Source: Ilyomonas sp965214235 | GTDB taxonomy: Bacteria; Bacteroidota; Bacteroidia; Chitinophagales; Chitinophagaceae | NCBI GenBank assembly: GCA_965214235.1 | Contig: CBDCBH010000002.1 | Coordinates: 248,001-312,000 of the forward strand | Direction of reading: 5' to 3' | Length of the DNA: 64,000 nt | Part shown: positions 43,061 through 50,362 of the stretch, in pieces | Layout: the number at the start of each line of letters is the position of its first letter | Numbering within the stretch: the stretch's first letter is position 1 | Position numbers and translations under genes: made by a program | The notes under the pieces: model-generated | Databases searched by the model: none | Told to the model about the DNA's origin: nothing | What the model saw: only the letters and a program-made list of their open reading frames with translations

Positions 43061-43345
43061 CAATCTTTTGACAAGTAAAAAAAGCTGGTTTGTTTTTACT
43101 CACTTTTTCAGGTTAACAAGTGCTGAGTAGCTACGTTTGTTTTTACTCCACTTTTGTTTTTGCATCACTCGCAGGCACACTTATGTTGACAAACTAAAGC
43201 AGCAACTTTTGTTCTGTTCTCATCTTCGGTTCATGGCTGACGAATCTTTGTTTGAACATCGGTTGTTACTTATTTCTTTTGTGCTATTTTTATCTTCAGT
43301 TACAGGCTGACTGAACCGGCATTGCGCCGCCACCAAGCCCTGAAC
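43053..43345 (+). repeat. Gene-less attC-like cassette unit, copy 2 (uninterrupted, 293 bp)
   Basis: Runs from core GTTACTTG to the base before core GTTGTGCG (43346). CAAGTAA at 43072-43078 complements the leading core, only 12 bp after it, leaving no room for a gene on the left; the rest contains no gene either. It is homologous along its length to the IS-interrupted unit at 38350-39993 and serves as the empty-site reference for that insertion. Confidence 0.65.
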
Positions 43346-44032
43346 GTTGTGCGAAATGCTATTGCCAACTATACTTACAAGTGACATGGATACATTTTAA
43401 ATTTTATCACAATGGCAACAGAAGGAACAAAAGAAAATCCGTGGAAGTTAAAAACTCCACCATTAACATCTGACTACGAGATGTATAAAGATGTGAAAGA
43501 CGGCAAAGATGTTATTATGTGCATTGTTGGAAAGACGACACTTATTTATGACGCAAAATGTTTGACTGACTTACAAACAATGCTAAAAATGCATGGCGAT
43601 TGGATAGAACTTGGAAGTGCAGACGAACAAAAACCAGCAAAAGAAGGAACGGTTGAGGCTTGGGGGCGTTCCGAAAAAAATCCAAATGGCGGCTGGTATG
43701 GACTAAAGAAAGGACTTCGTGGACGATTTGGAATGTATATTCCGCCACTAATGGAAAAACTTGGACTTGCAGAAGTTACACACGATGCAAAAGGAAATAA
43801 AATGAAAGCGATGTAATAAATAACTCAACAGAAAGAAGGTCGAACGCACAACAGCCCGCTTGGCAATAGGCACGCTGACGTGGGAACAATCGGATGCAAA
43901 TCAATATCAGCAATAGTTCCAGCTCAACATTATAAAGTAAGCTTTACTTGTTATCTTTATATTTAGTAACAATATTTGGCTTTAATTCAGGCTTGACTAA
44001 TTTAAATTTCCAGCATGGCACCAAGTCCTGCC
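43346..44032 (+). other. attC-like cassette unit C (134-residue hypothetical)
   Basis: Unit from core GTTGTGCG (43346-43353). The downstream arm CGCACAAC (43845-43852) is its exact 8-base complement, the best-matched pair in the array. It holds one small gene with short flanks, the typical form of an integron cassette. Confidence 0.65.
43412..43816 (+). CDS. Conserved hypothetical protein, 134 residues
   Basis: Small soluble protein starting MATEGTKENPWKLKTPPLTS. It contains a strongly patterned core: IMCIVGKTTLIYDAKCLTDL, HGDWIELGSADEQKPAKEG, TVEAWGRS and NPNGGWYGLKKGLRGRFGMY, ending LGLAEVTHDAKGNKMKAM. I recognise it as a widespread uncharacterised bacterial family found sporadically in accessory DNA, but cannot assign a function. 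No signal peptide, membrane helix or catalytic motif is evident. It is the sole gene of cassette unit C. Confidence 0.7.
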   Translation: MATEGTKENPWKLKTPPLTSDYEMYKDVKDGKDVIMCIVGKTTLIYDAKCLTDLQTMLKMHGDWIELGSADEQKPAKEGTVEAWGRSEKNPNGGWYGLKKGLRGRFGMYIPPLMEKLGLAEVTHDAKGNKMKAM

Positions 44033-44040
44033 GTTTATAG
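43845..44040 (+). repeat. attC-like spacer after cassette C
   Basis: About 196 bp from CGCACAAC to core GTTTATAG. The left arm CGCACAACAGCCCGCTTGGC is largely complementary to the right arm preceding cassette C (CACCAAGCCCTGAACG then GTTGTGCG). The right part ends GCATGGCACCAAGTCCTGCC before the core, matching the shared block. Confidence 0.6.
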
Positions 44041-44930
44041 AAATGCTATTTAGACACACTAAAATATTCTAAAAGAATATCACAACACATGACTAAAGAT
44101 TATCCTGGTGAACAGTGGGAAACAGCAGAGTTTGACTTTGACTTTACAAATGACTGTCGTATAGAAGTCTCTAACTGGGGACGACTAAGAACTTTCAACA
44201 AAGTTTCAAACGGCAACATTATTAATGGCTCAATGATTAATGGCTACCGCATTATTCGGCTCAAACTTTACAAACCAAGAGACAAGAAAACCCAGGAAAA
44301 GTTTGACTATTTGCAGCAACAGGTTTTGAAGGTGGCAAAAACAATAAAATTAATAAAGGAAGGGAACGAAAACAACGGAACAATTAACGAAACAACCGAG
44401 TTGTTGAATGGTTTAAAAAAGAACCTAAGTAAAAAATTTCAGGCTGATTTAAGGAAAAGAACAATCAATTACCAATCGCTTATTCACCGGCTTGTGGCTA
44501 CCTATTTTCTTACAAAGCCAACGGATAAACAAACAATTGTTGCGCATCTTGACTATAACAAAGTAAACAATAAAGCCAGTAACTTAAAATGGATGACGCC
44601 GGAAGAAAACTATAAACATCAACAAAACAGTCCGTATGTAATAAAAGAAAAACAGGAAAGGCAACACAGGCGAAAGGAGGATTCAAGAGCTACCAAGCTA
44701 ACGGTAACAAAAGTAATGCTGCTGAAAAAAATGCTTAATCAAGGCAAGCCAATCAAACAGCTTGTAAAACAATTTAAAGTTACCGACACGCAAATATTTA
44801 GAATTAAGCGTGGTGAAAACTGGGCAGATATTGCAGCGGCAAACTGATAACGAACAGGCAGCACATGCTTCTAAGAGGAGCTTTGTTACTTATCTTGTCT
44901 TCGGCTTATTTTATAATTCTGTATAGTTAT
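44033..44930 (+). other. attC-like cassette unit D (NUMOD4/HNH nuclease), right end of the array
   Basis: Begins at core GTTTATAG. After the gene, GATAACGAACAGGC resembles the AAC-AGGC arm of other units but complements its own core only weakly. TTGTTACTTATCTTGTCTTC at about 44881-44900 resembles the middle of the spacers, after which similarity stops, so the array appears truncated here. Confidence 0.45.
44089..44847 (+). CDS. NUMOD4/HNH endonuclease-like protein
   Basis: Homing-endonuclease-type protein of 252 residues. A NUMOD4-like DNA-binding motif opens it (PGEQWETAEFDF, IEVSNWGRLRTFNK, about 5-50). After a lysine-rich helical segment the HNH core is visible at about 120-175: LIHRLVATYFLTKP, VAHLDYNKVNNKASNLKWMT, EENYKHQ. 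A C-terminal HTH-like region (TKLTVTKVMLLKKMLNQGKP, IKQLVKQFKVTDTQIFRIKRG) resembles the intron-encoded nuclease repeat. Such proteins cut a long DNA site and promote their own spread. Here it is a free-standing gene in a cassette, with no sign of an intron. Activity not proven. Confidence 0.8.
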   Translation: MTKDYPGEQWETAEFDFDFTNDCRIEVSNWGRLRTFNKVSNGNIINGSMINGYRIIRLKLYKPRDKKTQEKFDYLQQQVLKVAKTIKLIKEGNENNGTINETTELLNGLKKNLSKKFQADLRKRTINYQSLIHRLVATYFLTKPTDKQTIVAHLDYNKVNNKASNLKWMTPEENYKHQQNSPYVIKEKQERQHRRKEDSRATKLTVTKVMLLKKMLNQGKPIKQLVKQFKVTDTQIFRIKRGENWADIAAAN

Positions 44931-45136
44931 TCTTAAACATTTTTTCATTTCTTTTTACTGCAAATATGCTGTGGTTCAACTTCGCATTAGCATCTTGTTA
45001 AATAGTAACAGACAATACAAAGTATCTAAGCAAACTCTATTGCCGTTGTTGAAATTCTTCTCAAGCAACGTAATGTATTCAGGTAGCAACACAACCTGCC
45101 GGGTTGTTACACATAGCAGGTTGTGTGCGCTGTTCG
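44848..45136. other. Non-coding interval right of the cassette array
   Basis: About 290 bp between the nuclease gene and the convergent TIM-barrel gene. It contains a truncated cassette spacer at its left end and an 11-bp inverted repeat at 45089-45126. No gene is apparent. Confidence 0.5.
45089..45126. repeat. 11-bp perfect inverted repeat near convergent gene ends
   Basis: ACACAACCTGC (45089-45099) and GCAGGTTGTGT (45116-45126) with a 16-nt spacer, just beyond the stop of the minus-strand TIM-barrel gene. There is no T-tract on either side, so it is not a classical terminator, though it may protect the transcript end or be a cassette-arm relic. Confidence 0.5.
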
Positions 45137-46021
45137 TTACACCAAATTCTGCTTAATATAGTTATAGCTTTTGGTAATGCTGTCAAACGGATTGCCGGGC
45201 GTTTTGTCCTGCTCAACAAAAAAGTATTTCATGCCCGCTTTATCGGTATGTTTGAAGATTTCCTTAAAGTCAATAGTACCGCTTCCAACTTCTGCAAACG
45301 ATTTTTCGGGCGTTTTATCCATATCTTTTACATGCCATAGCGGGAACCGGCCGGGATGCTCGTTAAATATCTTCATCGGGTCTTGTCCGGCTTTGGTAAT
45401 CCAGTACAAATCCATTTCCATTTTAACCAAGTTCTTATCGGTTTGGTTCAGCAATATATCGTAAGGATATTTATCTTCCTGCTTGTCAAATTCAAAGGCG
45501 TGGTTATGATAGCAAAACTGAATGCCTGCTTTTTTGCAAACTTCACCTGCCTTATTAAAATCATCGGCTACCTGTTTGTAATGATCCAATCCTTTGCGTT
45601 CGTTATCGGAAAGATAAGCGCATACCATGTACGACAAGCCTAAGGCAGAGGCATCATCCACAGCTTTTTGCCAGTCGTGCAGCAACGTACCTTTTACATC
45701 AGCGCCGTTTTGTTGTTCTTCGCCTAACCGGTAATGCCCGCTGCGCAATGTTAAACCGTTTTGTTTTGCCAGTTTTGCAAAAGCAGCGACATCCATACCA
45801 TAAAAAGTCTCAGTTCCTGTGTAAGTTGCCGTTTCAATAGAGTTATAACCAATTTGCGCCACTTTCGCTAAGGTGCCGGCAGGGTCTGCCTGCATGACAT
45901 CGCGCACGGTGTACAACTGCAATCCAATGGCAGATTTGTCGAACTTAAAAGAAGAACGAGAGAAAAGGATACCTGCCGAAAGCAAAGAGGTAGATTTGAG
46001 GAAGTCTCTTCTGGAAGTCAT
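45137..46021 (-). CDS. Exported TIM-barrel sugar phosphate isomerase/epimerase-like protein 2
   Basis: Paralogue of the protein at 23497-24348; 294 residues. The N-terminus MTSRRDFLKSTSLLSAGILF has an RRDFLK twin-arginine motif, so export of the folded enzyme is likely. The barrel contains GLQLYTVRDVMQADPAGTLA, IGYNSIETATY, GLTLRSGHYRLG, FCYHNHAFEFDKQEDKYPYD, VKMEMDLYWITKAGQDP, PLWHVKDMDKTP and KYFFVEQDKTPG, with the metal-ligand Glu and His residues retained. Upstream on its own strand lies the same tandem TGATGTAG/TAnnTTT(A) promoter found before the two PD40 genes, so it is probably co-regulated with that locus despite being about 16 kb away, across the cassette array. Substrate unknown. 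Confidence 0.85.
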   Translation of the reverse strand: MTSRRDFLKSTSLLSAGILFSRSSFKFDKSAIGLQLYTVRDVMQADPAGTLAKVAQIGYNSIETATYTGTETFYGMDVAAFAKLAKQNGLTLRSGHYRLGEEQQNGADVKGTLLHDWQKAVDDASALGLSYMVCAYLSDNERKGLDHYKQVADDFNKAGEVCKKAGIQFCYHNHAFEFDKQEDKYPYDILLNQTDKNLVKMEMDLYWITKAGQDPMKIFNEHPGRFPLWHVKDMDKTPEKSFAEVGSGTIDFKEIFKHTDKAGMKYFFVEQDKTPGNPFDSITKSYNYIKQNLV

Positions 46022-46075
46022 CGTTATTTGATTTAATTTTTAAAGTTAGAAAAGAAAAAAATGAATATCTGCTTA

Positions 46076-46133
46076 TAAAAGTAAAAGAAGTTTGGCGAAT
46101 AAAAACCATTTGAGCTACATCATTACTACATCA
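46076..46133 (-). promoter_or_regulatory. Tandem TGATGTAG operator plus -7-like box (site 3, minus strand)
   Basis: On the minus strand TGATGTAGTA (46133-46124) and TGATGTAGCT (46122-46113) keep the 11-bp period. TACTTTTA (46083-46076), 7 of 8 to TAnnTTTG, starts exactly 30 bp after the second repeat. The gene start follows about 55 bp later. The divergent thioredoxin-like gene starts about 69 bp on the other side and might share the operator. Confidence 0.65.
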
Positions 46134-46201
46134 TTGCTGAAATAGGTTTTTTAGTACAACATTTCGTTTTTATTTGTTGTAATTTTTCAAAAAGTTTTGC
46201 C

Positions 46202-47326
46202 ATGAAAAGATGTGTTCTTTTTTTGTGTTTTGTATTTTGTACGCATGTTGTTTGTCTTGCTTTCGATTCTTCTTCTCATCCAACGCTTGCTATTGGCGCT
46301 TCGGCTCCACATTTTAATTTGCCTGGTGTAGATGGTAAAAATTACACCCTCAATTCATTTGCAAAAGCTTCTGTTTTAGCTATTGTTTTTACCTGTAATC
46401 ATTGCCCAACCGCCCAGGCTTATGAAGACAGAATTATTAAACTGACTGCTGATTATGCAAACAAAGGCGTTGCGGTGATAGCCATTATGCCCAATGATCC
46501 GAAGTCTATTAATTTAGATGAACTCGGATATACCGATGTAAGTGATTCTTTCGAAGAAATGAAAATACGGGCAAAAGAAAAAGGCTTCAACTTTCCGTAT
46601 TTATACGATGGCGAAACCGAAACAATATCAAGGGCTTACGGGCCCATTGCTACACCTCATATTTTTATATTCGATAAAGAAAGAAAGCTGCGTTACAGCG
46701 GTCGTATTGATGATGTGGAAAAGCCCACTAAAACACCGCACACAATGGATGCACGCAATGCCATTGAAGCCTTGTTAGCCAATAAAGAAGTGCCGGTAAC
46801 AACAACCAAAGTATTTGGCTGCTCTATAAAATGGGCAGAAAAAAGTAACTGGATAGATAAAGCAACCGCCAACTGGAGCAAAGAGCCGGTAAGCCTTGAT
46901 ACTATTGGTGTTGAAGGCATAAAAGAGTTGAGTAAAAACAAATCTGATAAACTGCGGGTTATTAATGTTTGGGCAACCTGGTGCGGACCTTGCGTGGCAG
47001 AGTTTTCCGACTTTATTACAATGAACCGAATGTATCGTCGCAGAGCTTTTGAATTTGTGAGTATAAGCGCTGACGACCCCGACAATAAAGCCAAAGTGTT
47101 GAAGTTTTTGCAAAAAGAACAGGCATCAACAACAAATTATTTATTCAATATTGATGATAAATACAAACTGATAGAAGCCATAGATCCTAAATGGGAGGGT
47201 GCATTGCCTTACACGTTAATTGTTGAGCCGGGCGGAAAAATTGTTTATGCAAAAGGTGGTGCCATTAATGCCGCCGATGTAAAAAAGAAAATTGTGGATG
47301 ATCCTTACATTGGCAGGTATTATTAG
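46202..47326 (+). CDS. Exported double thioredoxin-fold protein (AhpC/TSA-like + TlpA-like)
   Basis: Periplasmic protein of 374 residues with a signal peptide (MKRCVLFLCFVFCTHVVCLA). Two thioredoxin folds occur in tandem. The first (about 30-195) is peroxiredoxin/redoxin-like with Cys65 and Cys68 in FTCNHCPTAQ, followed by ATPHIFIFDKERKLRYSGRI. The second (about 235-370) is TlpA/ResA-like with the redox pair Cys261-Gly-Pro-Cys264 in NVWATWCGPC and ends AKGGAINAADVKKKI. Such fusions reduce periplasmic disulfides or peroxides; the natural partner is unknown. It is divergent from the TIM-barrel gene with a shared 180-bp promoter region. Confidence 0.87.
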   Translation: MKRCVLFLCFVFCTHVVCLAFDSSSHPTLAIGASAPHFNLPGVDGKNYTLNSFAKASVLAIVFTCNHCPTAQAYEDRIIKLTADYANKGVAVIAIMPNDPKSINLDELGYTDVSDSFEEMKIRAKEKGFNFPYLYDGETETISRAYGPIATPHIFIFDKERKLRYSGRIDDVEKPTKTPHTMDARNAIEALLANKEVPVTTTKVFGCSIKWAEKSNWIDKATANWSKEPVSLDTIGVEGIKELSKNKSDKLRVINVWATWCGPCVAEFSDFITMNRMYRRRAFEFVSISADDPDNKAKVLKFLQKEQASTTNYLFNIDDKYKLIEAIDPKWEGALPYTLIVEPGGKIVYAKGGAINAADVKKKIVDDPYIGRYY

Positions 47327-47681
47327 CGTTATGCAATAAATTTTCAATGCTAAAATGTACTGTTTGTTTTTGCTGCATTATATTGTAATAAGAATATAAT
47401 TTTAAGATGAATTAATAATACAATGTTATAAACGCTTCCCGACAAAATATAAATTAGTAGGCTTGATAAAGAGGGATAATATTTTATACAAAATCATTTC
47501 TATTGTATTGGATTACTTATTTCAATTGCAGTTAGTAAATACACAACCACCTAAAAAATTAAATTATCTACCGCAATTCAGTAAGCTATATGCCTGCGGT
47601 ATTATTATAGAAATAACTTTGTTTGTATAGATTGGGTTTCCTTTGTAACCACAACCTAATTTATACAAGCAGAATTATTAA
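47327..47681. other. Non-coding interval before the efflux operon
   Basis: About 355 bp, A+T-rich, without an open frame. It contains a good -7 match (47614-47621). No terminator for the preceding gene is recognisable. Confidence 0.55.
47614..47621 (+). promoter_or_regulatory. Candidate Bacteroidota -7 promoter element
   Basis: TAACTTTG matches TAnnTTTG and lies 60 bp before the first start codon of the efflux operon. No clear -33 box is seen. Confidence 0.45.
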
Positions 47682-49106
47682 ATGAATATGATATCTTGGT
47701 TCTCTTTCACATACTTTCAAACATTACTGCTTTATACCCGCCTTCATAAAAGAATAATTGTAAAGAAAAAAGCTTTCTTCTTTACAATTATTCTTTTCAT
47801 TATTACGGCATCCTGTTCGCAAGCGCAAACTTATCAGGACAGCAGCAGCAATGGCGAAGCTGGAACACTAACTTTGCAACAGTGCATTAATTATGGTTTG
47901 CAGCATCAGCCTTTGCTTCAGCAGGCTCTAATTAATCAGTCTATCACCAACGCAACCAATGCAATCAATAAGGCAGGCAGGTATCCGCAACTGTCTGCTA
48001 CCGCTGGCATCACGCATTATGTGCAGTTGCCAACCAACTATTCCAATATCAATGGCAACCCGACAGCTATTCAAACAGGCATTGGCAATACATCTATTCC
48101 AGGCATTGCCGTGTCGCAAACCATTTTTAATCCTACACTTATTTATTATTCAAGGCTGGCACCTTATTATGTAAAGCAATCGCAGGAAATAACCGACAGT
48201 ACAAAAATCAACACGTTTGTATTGGTAAGCAAATCGTTTTACAGCCTGCTGTTAACGTTGCAACAAATTAATGTTATAAAAGAAGATACCGTGCGTCTTG
48301 CGCAAAATGTAAGAGATGCTTATCATCAATATATTGGCGGTATTGTAGATGAAACCGATTATGAAGAAGCCACCATTTCGCTAAACAATTCTTTAGCCCA
48401 GCTTAAGCAGGCAAACGAAAATATAGTGCCGCAATATGCAGCGTTAAAACAGGCAATGGGCTATCCGCCGGAAAAGCAATTTAATATTGGTTTTGATTCG
48501 GCGCAAATGATGAAGGATATTGATGTTGATACCACGAAGCCATTACAATATGAGCACCGCATAGAATACCGGGTATATAAAACCGGTATAGACATTCAGC
48601 ATCAGCTTACTAATTATTATCATCTGGCTGCATTGCCTACCGTGTCTGCATTTTACAATTACAACTATGAATTTGCCAACAGCAGCTTTTCTAAATTGTA
48701 TAGAAAAGGGTATCCTTATTCTTTGGTTGGCTTATCGGTAAGCGTACCTATCTTCAATGGTTTTTCGCGTGTTGAAAATCTGCGAAGGTCAAGGCTGGAG
48801 GAAGATTTTTTAAGCTGGAACCTGGTAAGCCTGAAATCAGAAATTTATACAGAATATACATCATCGCTTGCGGCTTATAAAAGCAATTTATACAATCTGC
48901 ATATTTCAGAGAGTAATGTTGCACTGGCAAAGCGTGTTTACTTTGTGGTTACGCTTCAGTATAAGCAGGGCATTGTTGCTTATCTGAATGTAATTACTGC
49001 CGAATCGAATTTAATATCGTCTCAAATCAGTTATTTAAATTCTTTATTCCAGCTGCTTTTGAGCAAAATAGATTTGGAAAGAGCGATGGGTGATGTTAAC
49101 TATTAA
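47682..49106 (+). CDS. TolC/OprM-like outer-membrane efflux protein
   Basis: Outer-membrane channel of the RND efflux operon; 474 residues from 47682 (47688 is an alternative ATG). The signal sequence VKKKAFFFTIILFIITASCS ends in a possible lipobox (TASC), but a long hydrophilic leader precedes it and no start codon lies closer. Two OEP repeats are visible: LTLQQCINYGLQHQPLLQQA with IPGIAVSQTIFNPTLIY, and SLVGLSVSVPIFNGFSRVEN later, plus helical hairpins ending LFQLLLSKIDLERAMGDVNY. It forms a trimeric duct through the outer membrane with the adaptor and pump genes that follow at 23, 27 and -4 bp. A 50-bp palindrome in the leader may affect expression. Confidence 0.87.
   Translation: MNMISWFSFTYFQTLLLYTRLHKRIIVKKKAFFFTIILFIITASCSQAQTYQDSSSNGEAGTLTLQQCINYGLQHQPLLQQALINQSITNATNAINKAGRYPQLSATAGITHYVQLPTNYSNINGNPTAIQTGIGNTSIPGIAVSQTIFNPTLIYYSRLAPYYVKQSQEITDSTKINTFVLVSKSFYSLLLTLQQINVIKEDTVRLAQNVRDAYHQYIGGIVDETDYEEATISLNNSLAQLKQANENIVPQYAALKQAMGYPPEKQFNIGFDSAQMMKDIDVDTTKPLQYEHRIEYRVYKTGIDIQHQLTNYYHLAALPTVSAFYNYNYEFANSSFSKLYRKGYPYSLVGLSVSVPIFNGFSRVENLRRSRLEEDFLSWNLVSLKSEIYTEYTSSLAAYKSNLYNLHISESNVALAKRVYFVVTLQYKQGIVAYLNVITAESNLISSQISYLNSLFQLLLSKIDLERAMGDVNY
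47748..47797. repeat. 50-bp near-perfect palindrome inside the tolC-like leader
   Basis: Arms AAAAGAATAATTGTAAAGAA (47748-47767) and TTCTTTACAATTATTCTTTT (47778-47797) are perfectly complementary, and the intervening 10 bases pair further except for one mismatch. It spans the codons for the signal-peptide start and ends in four T, so it resembles a terminator or attenuator hairpin. Confidence 0.85.
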
Positions 49107-49129
49107 TTTTTGAGTTCATAAAAAACACA

Positions 49130-50335
49130 ATGAAATTATTTTTTACTTTTTTCGTCTTTGCCTGCGCAGGTTTTATTTCGTGCGGTAAAAACAAACCTGC
49201 GCCTACAGGCTCGCCCGAAGTGCCGGTTAACTTATATGAAGCGAAAGCACAGCCTGTTTTGTATTACGATCAGTATCCTTCCACAACGCAGGCGTTAAGC
49301 CAGGTAAATATAGTTGCGCAGGTACAGGGTTATATTACCGCCATTTATGCAAAAGATGGCAGCGATGTAAAAAAAGGGCAAGTGCTGTACGAGATAGACC
49401 GGCGCTTGTTTCAATCAGCTTACGAGTCGGCATTAGCCAATCTGAAAGTGGCGCAAGGCAACCAGCAACAGGCGCAGCAAGATGCCGACCGCTATGTTTA
49501 TTTGAACAATTATCATGCGGTAGCAAAGCAGTTGTACGATCATGCCGTCATCGCTCTGCAAAATTCAAAAAACGAAGTGGAAGCCGCGCAGCAATCAGTA
49601 AACAGTGCAAAAACAAACCTCGGTTATTCTGTTATTACTGCTCCTTTTAGCGGCACCATTGGTTTTAGCCAGGTAAAGTTGGGCAATGTGGTTACAGTAG
49701 GCGCTACCGTGCTGAACACTATTTCTACCAACGATCCAATGGCTGTTGATTTTGTAGTAAATGAAAAGCAACTGCCGCATTTTGAAAATATACAGAATGG
49801 AAAAGAAAAAGTGCCCGATTCGTTGTTTACGATACTGATGCCCGATAATTCATTATATCCGTACCAGGGAAAAATATCAGTGATTGACAGAGCGGTTGAT
49901 CCGCAAACAGGTTCTATAAGAGTAAGGCTTGTGTTTCCCAACTTAAAGCATGAATTAAAAGCCGGAATGAGTTGTGTGGTGCGCGTACACAACCAGGATA
50001 CGCAACCGCAGATAGTATTACCGGCTAAAGCCGTAGTGGAACAGATGGGTGAATATTTTGTGTATATAGCAAAAGACACTATCATTCATAACCAAAAAGA
50101 CAGCTCTGATTTAAAAACAAAATCACAACCCGATTCATCCCATATTCCAAAGCAGGTAGCGGTTGAAAAGAAAGTGCAGGTTGGGCAAACGATAGGAGCC
50201 AACATGGTGATAAAAAGTGGTGTTGAAGAAGGAGATAAAGTAGTGGTGGATGGTGTACAAACCTTGCATAATGGTGCAAGAATTACCACCGCCAACAAAG
50301 TAGCACCCTCTGGCGGCAAAGGAGGAAAAGGATAA
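49130..50335 (+). CDS. RND efflux periplasmic adaptor (membrane fusion protein), lipoprotein
   Basis: Adaptor of 401 residues linking the RND pump to the outer-membrane channel. The signal peptide ends in lipobox FISC (Cys at about 19), so it is lipid-anchored like AcrA. The biotinyl-lipoyl motif VQGYITAIYAKDGSDVKKGQ (about 62-81) is typical, followed by a coiled-coil hairpin (about 95-160, rich in A, Q and K), the second lipoyl half TNLGYSVITAPFSGTIG, then beta-barrel (GKISVIDRAVDPQTGSIRVR) and membrane-proximal domains. The C-terminal tail is rich in Gly and Lys. Drug or solute specificity is not visible. Confidence 0.9.
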   Translation: MKLFFTFFVFACAGFISCGKNKPAPTGSPEVPVNLYEAKAQPVLYYDQYPSTTQALSQVNIVAQVQGYITAIYAKDGSDVKKGQVLYEIDRRLFQSAYESALANLKVAQGNQQQAQQDADRYVYLNNYHAVAKQLYDHAVIALQNSKNEVEAAQQSVNSAKTNLGYSVITAPFSGTIGFSQVKLGNVVTVGATVLNTISTNDPMAVDFVVNEKQLPHFENIQNGKEKVPDSLFTILMPDNSLYPYQGKISVIDRAVDPQTGSIRVRLVFPNLKHELKAGMSCVVRVHNQDTQPQIVLPAKAVVEQMGEYFVYIAKDTIIHNQKDSSDLKTKSQPDSSHIPKQVAVEKKVQVGQTIGANMVIKSGVEEGDKVVVDGVQTLHNGARITTANKVAPSGGKGGKG

Positions 50336-50362
50336 TAAGGCAATTTTCAAAACGATGATTTC

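Noticed and set aside
45089..45126. Inverted repeat as a Rho-independent terminator
   Set aside because: The stem is good but no T-tract follows on either strand; listed only as a repeat.
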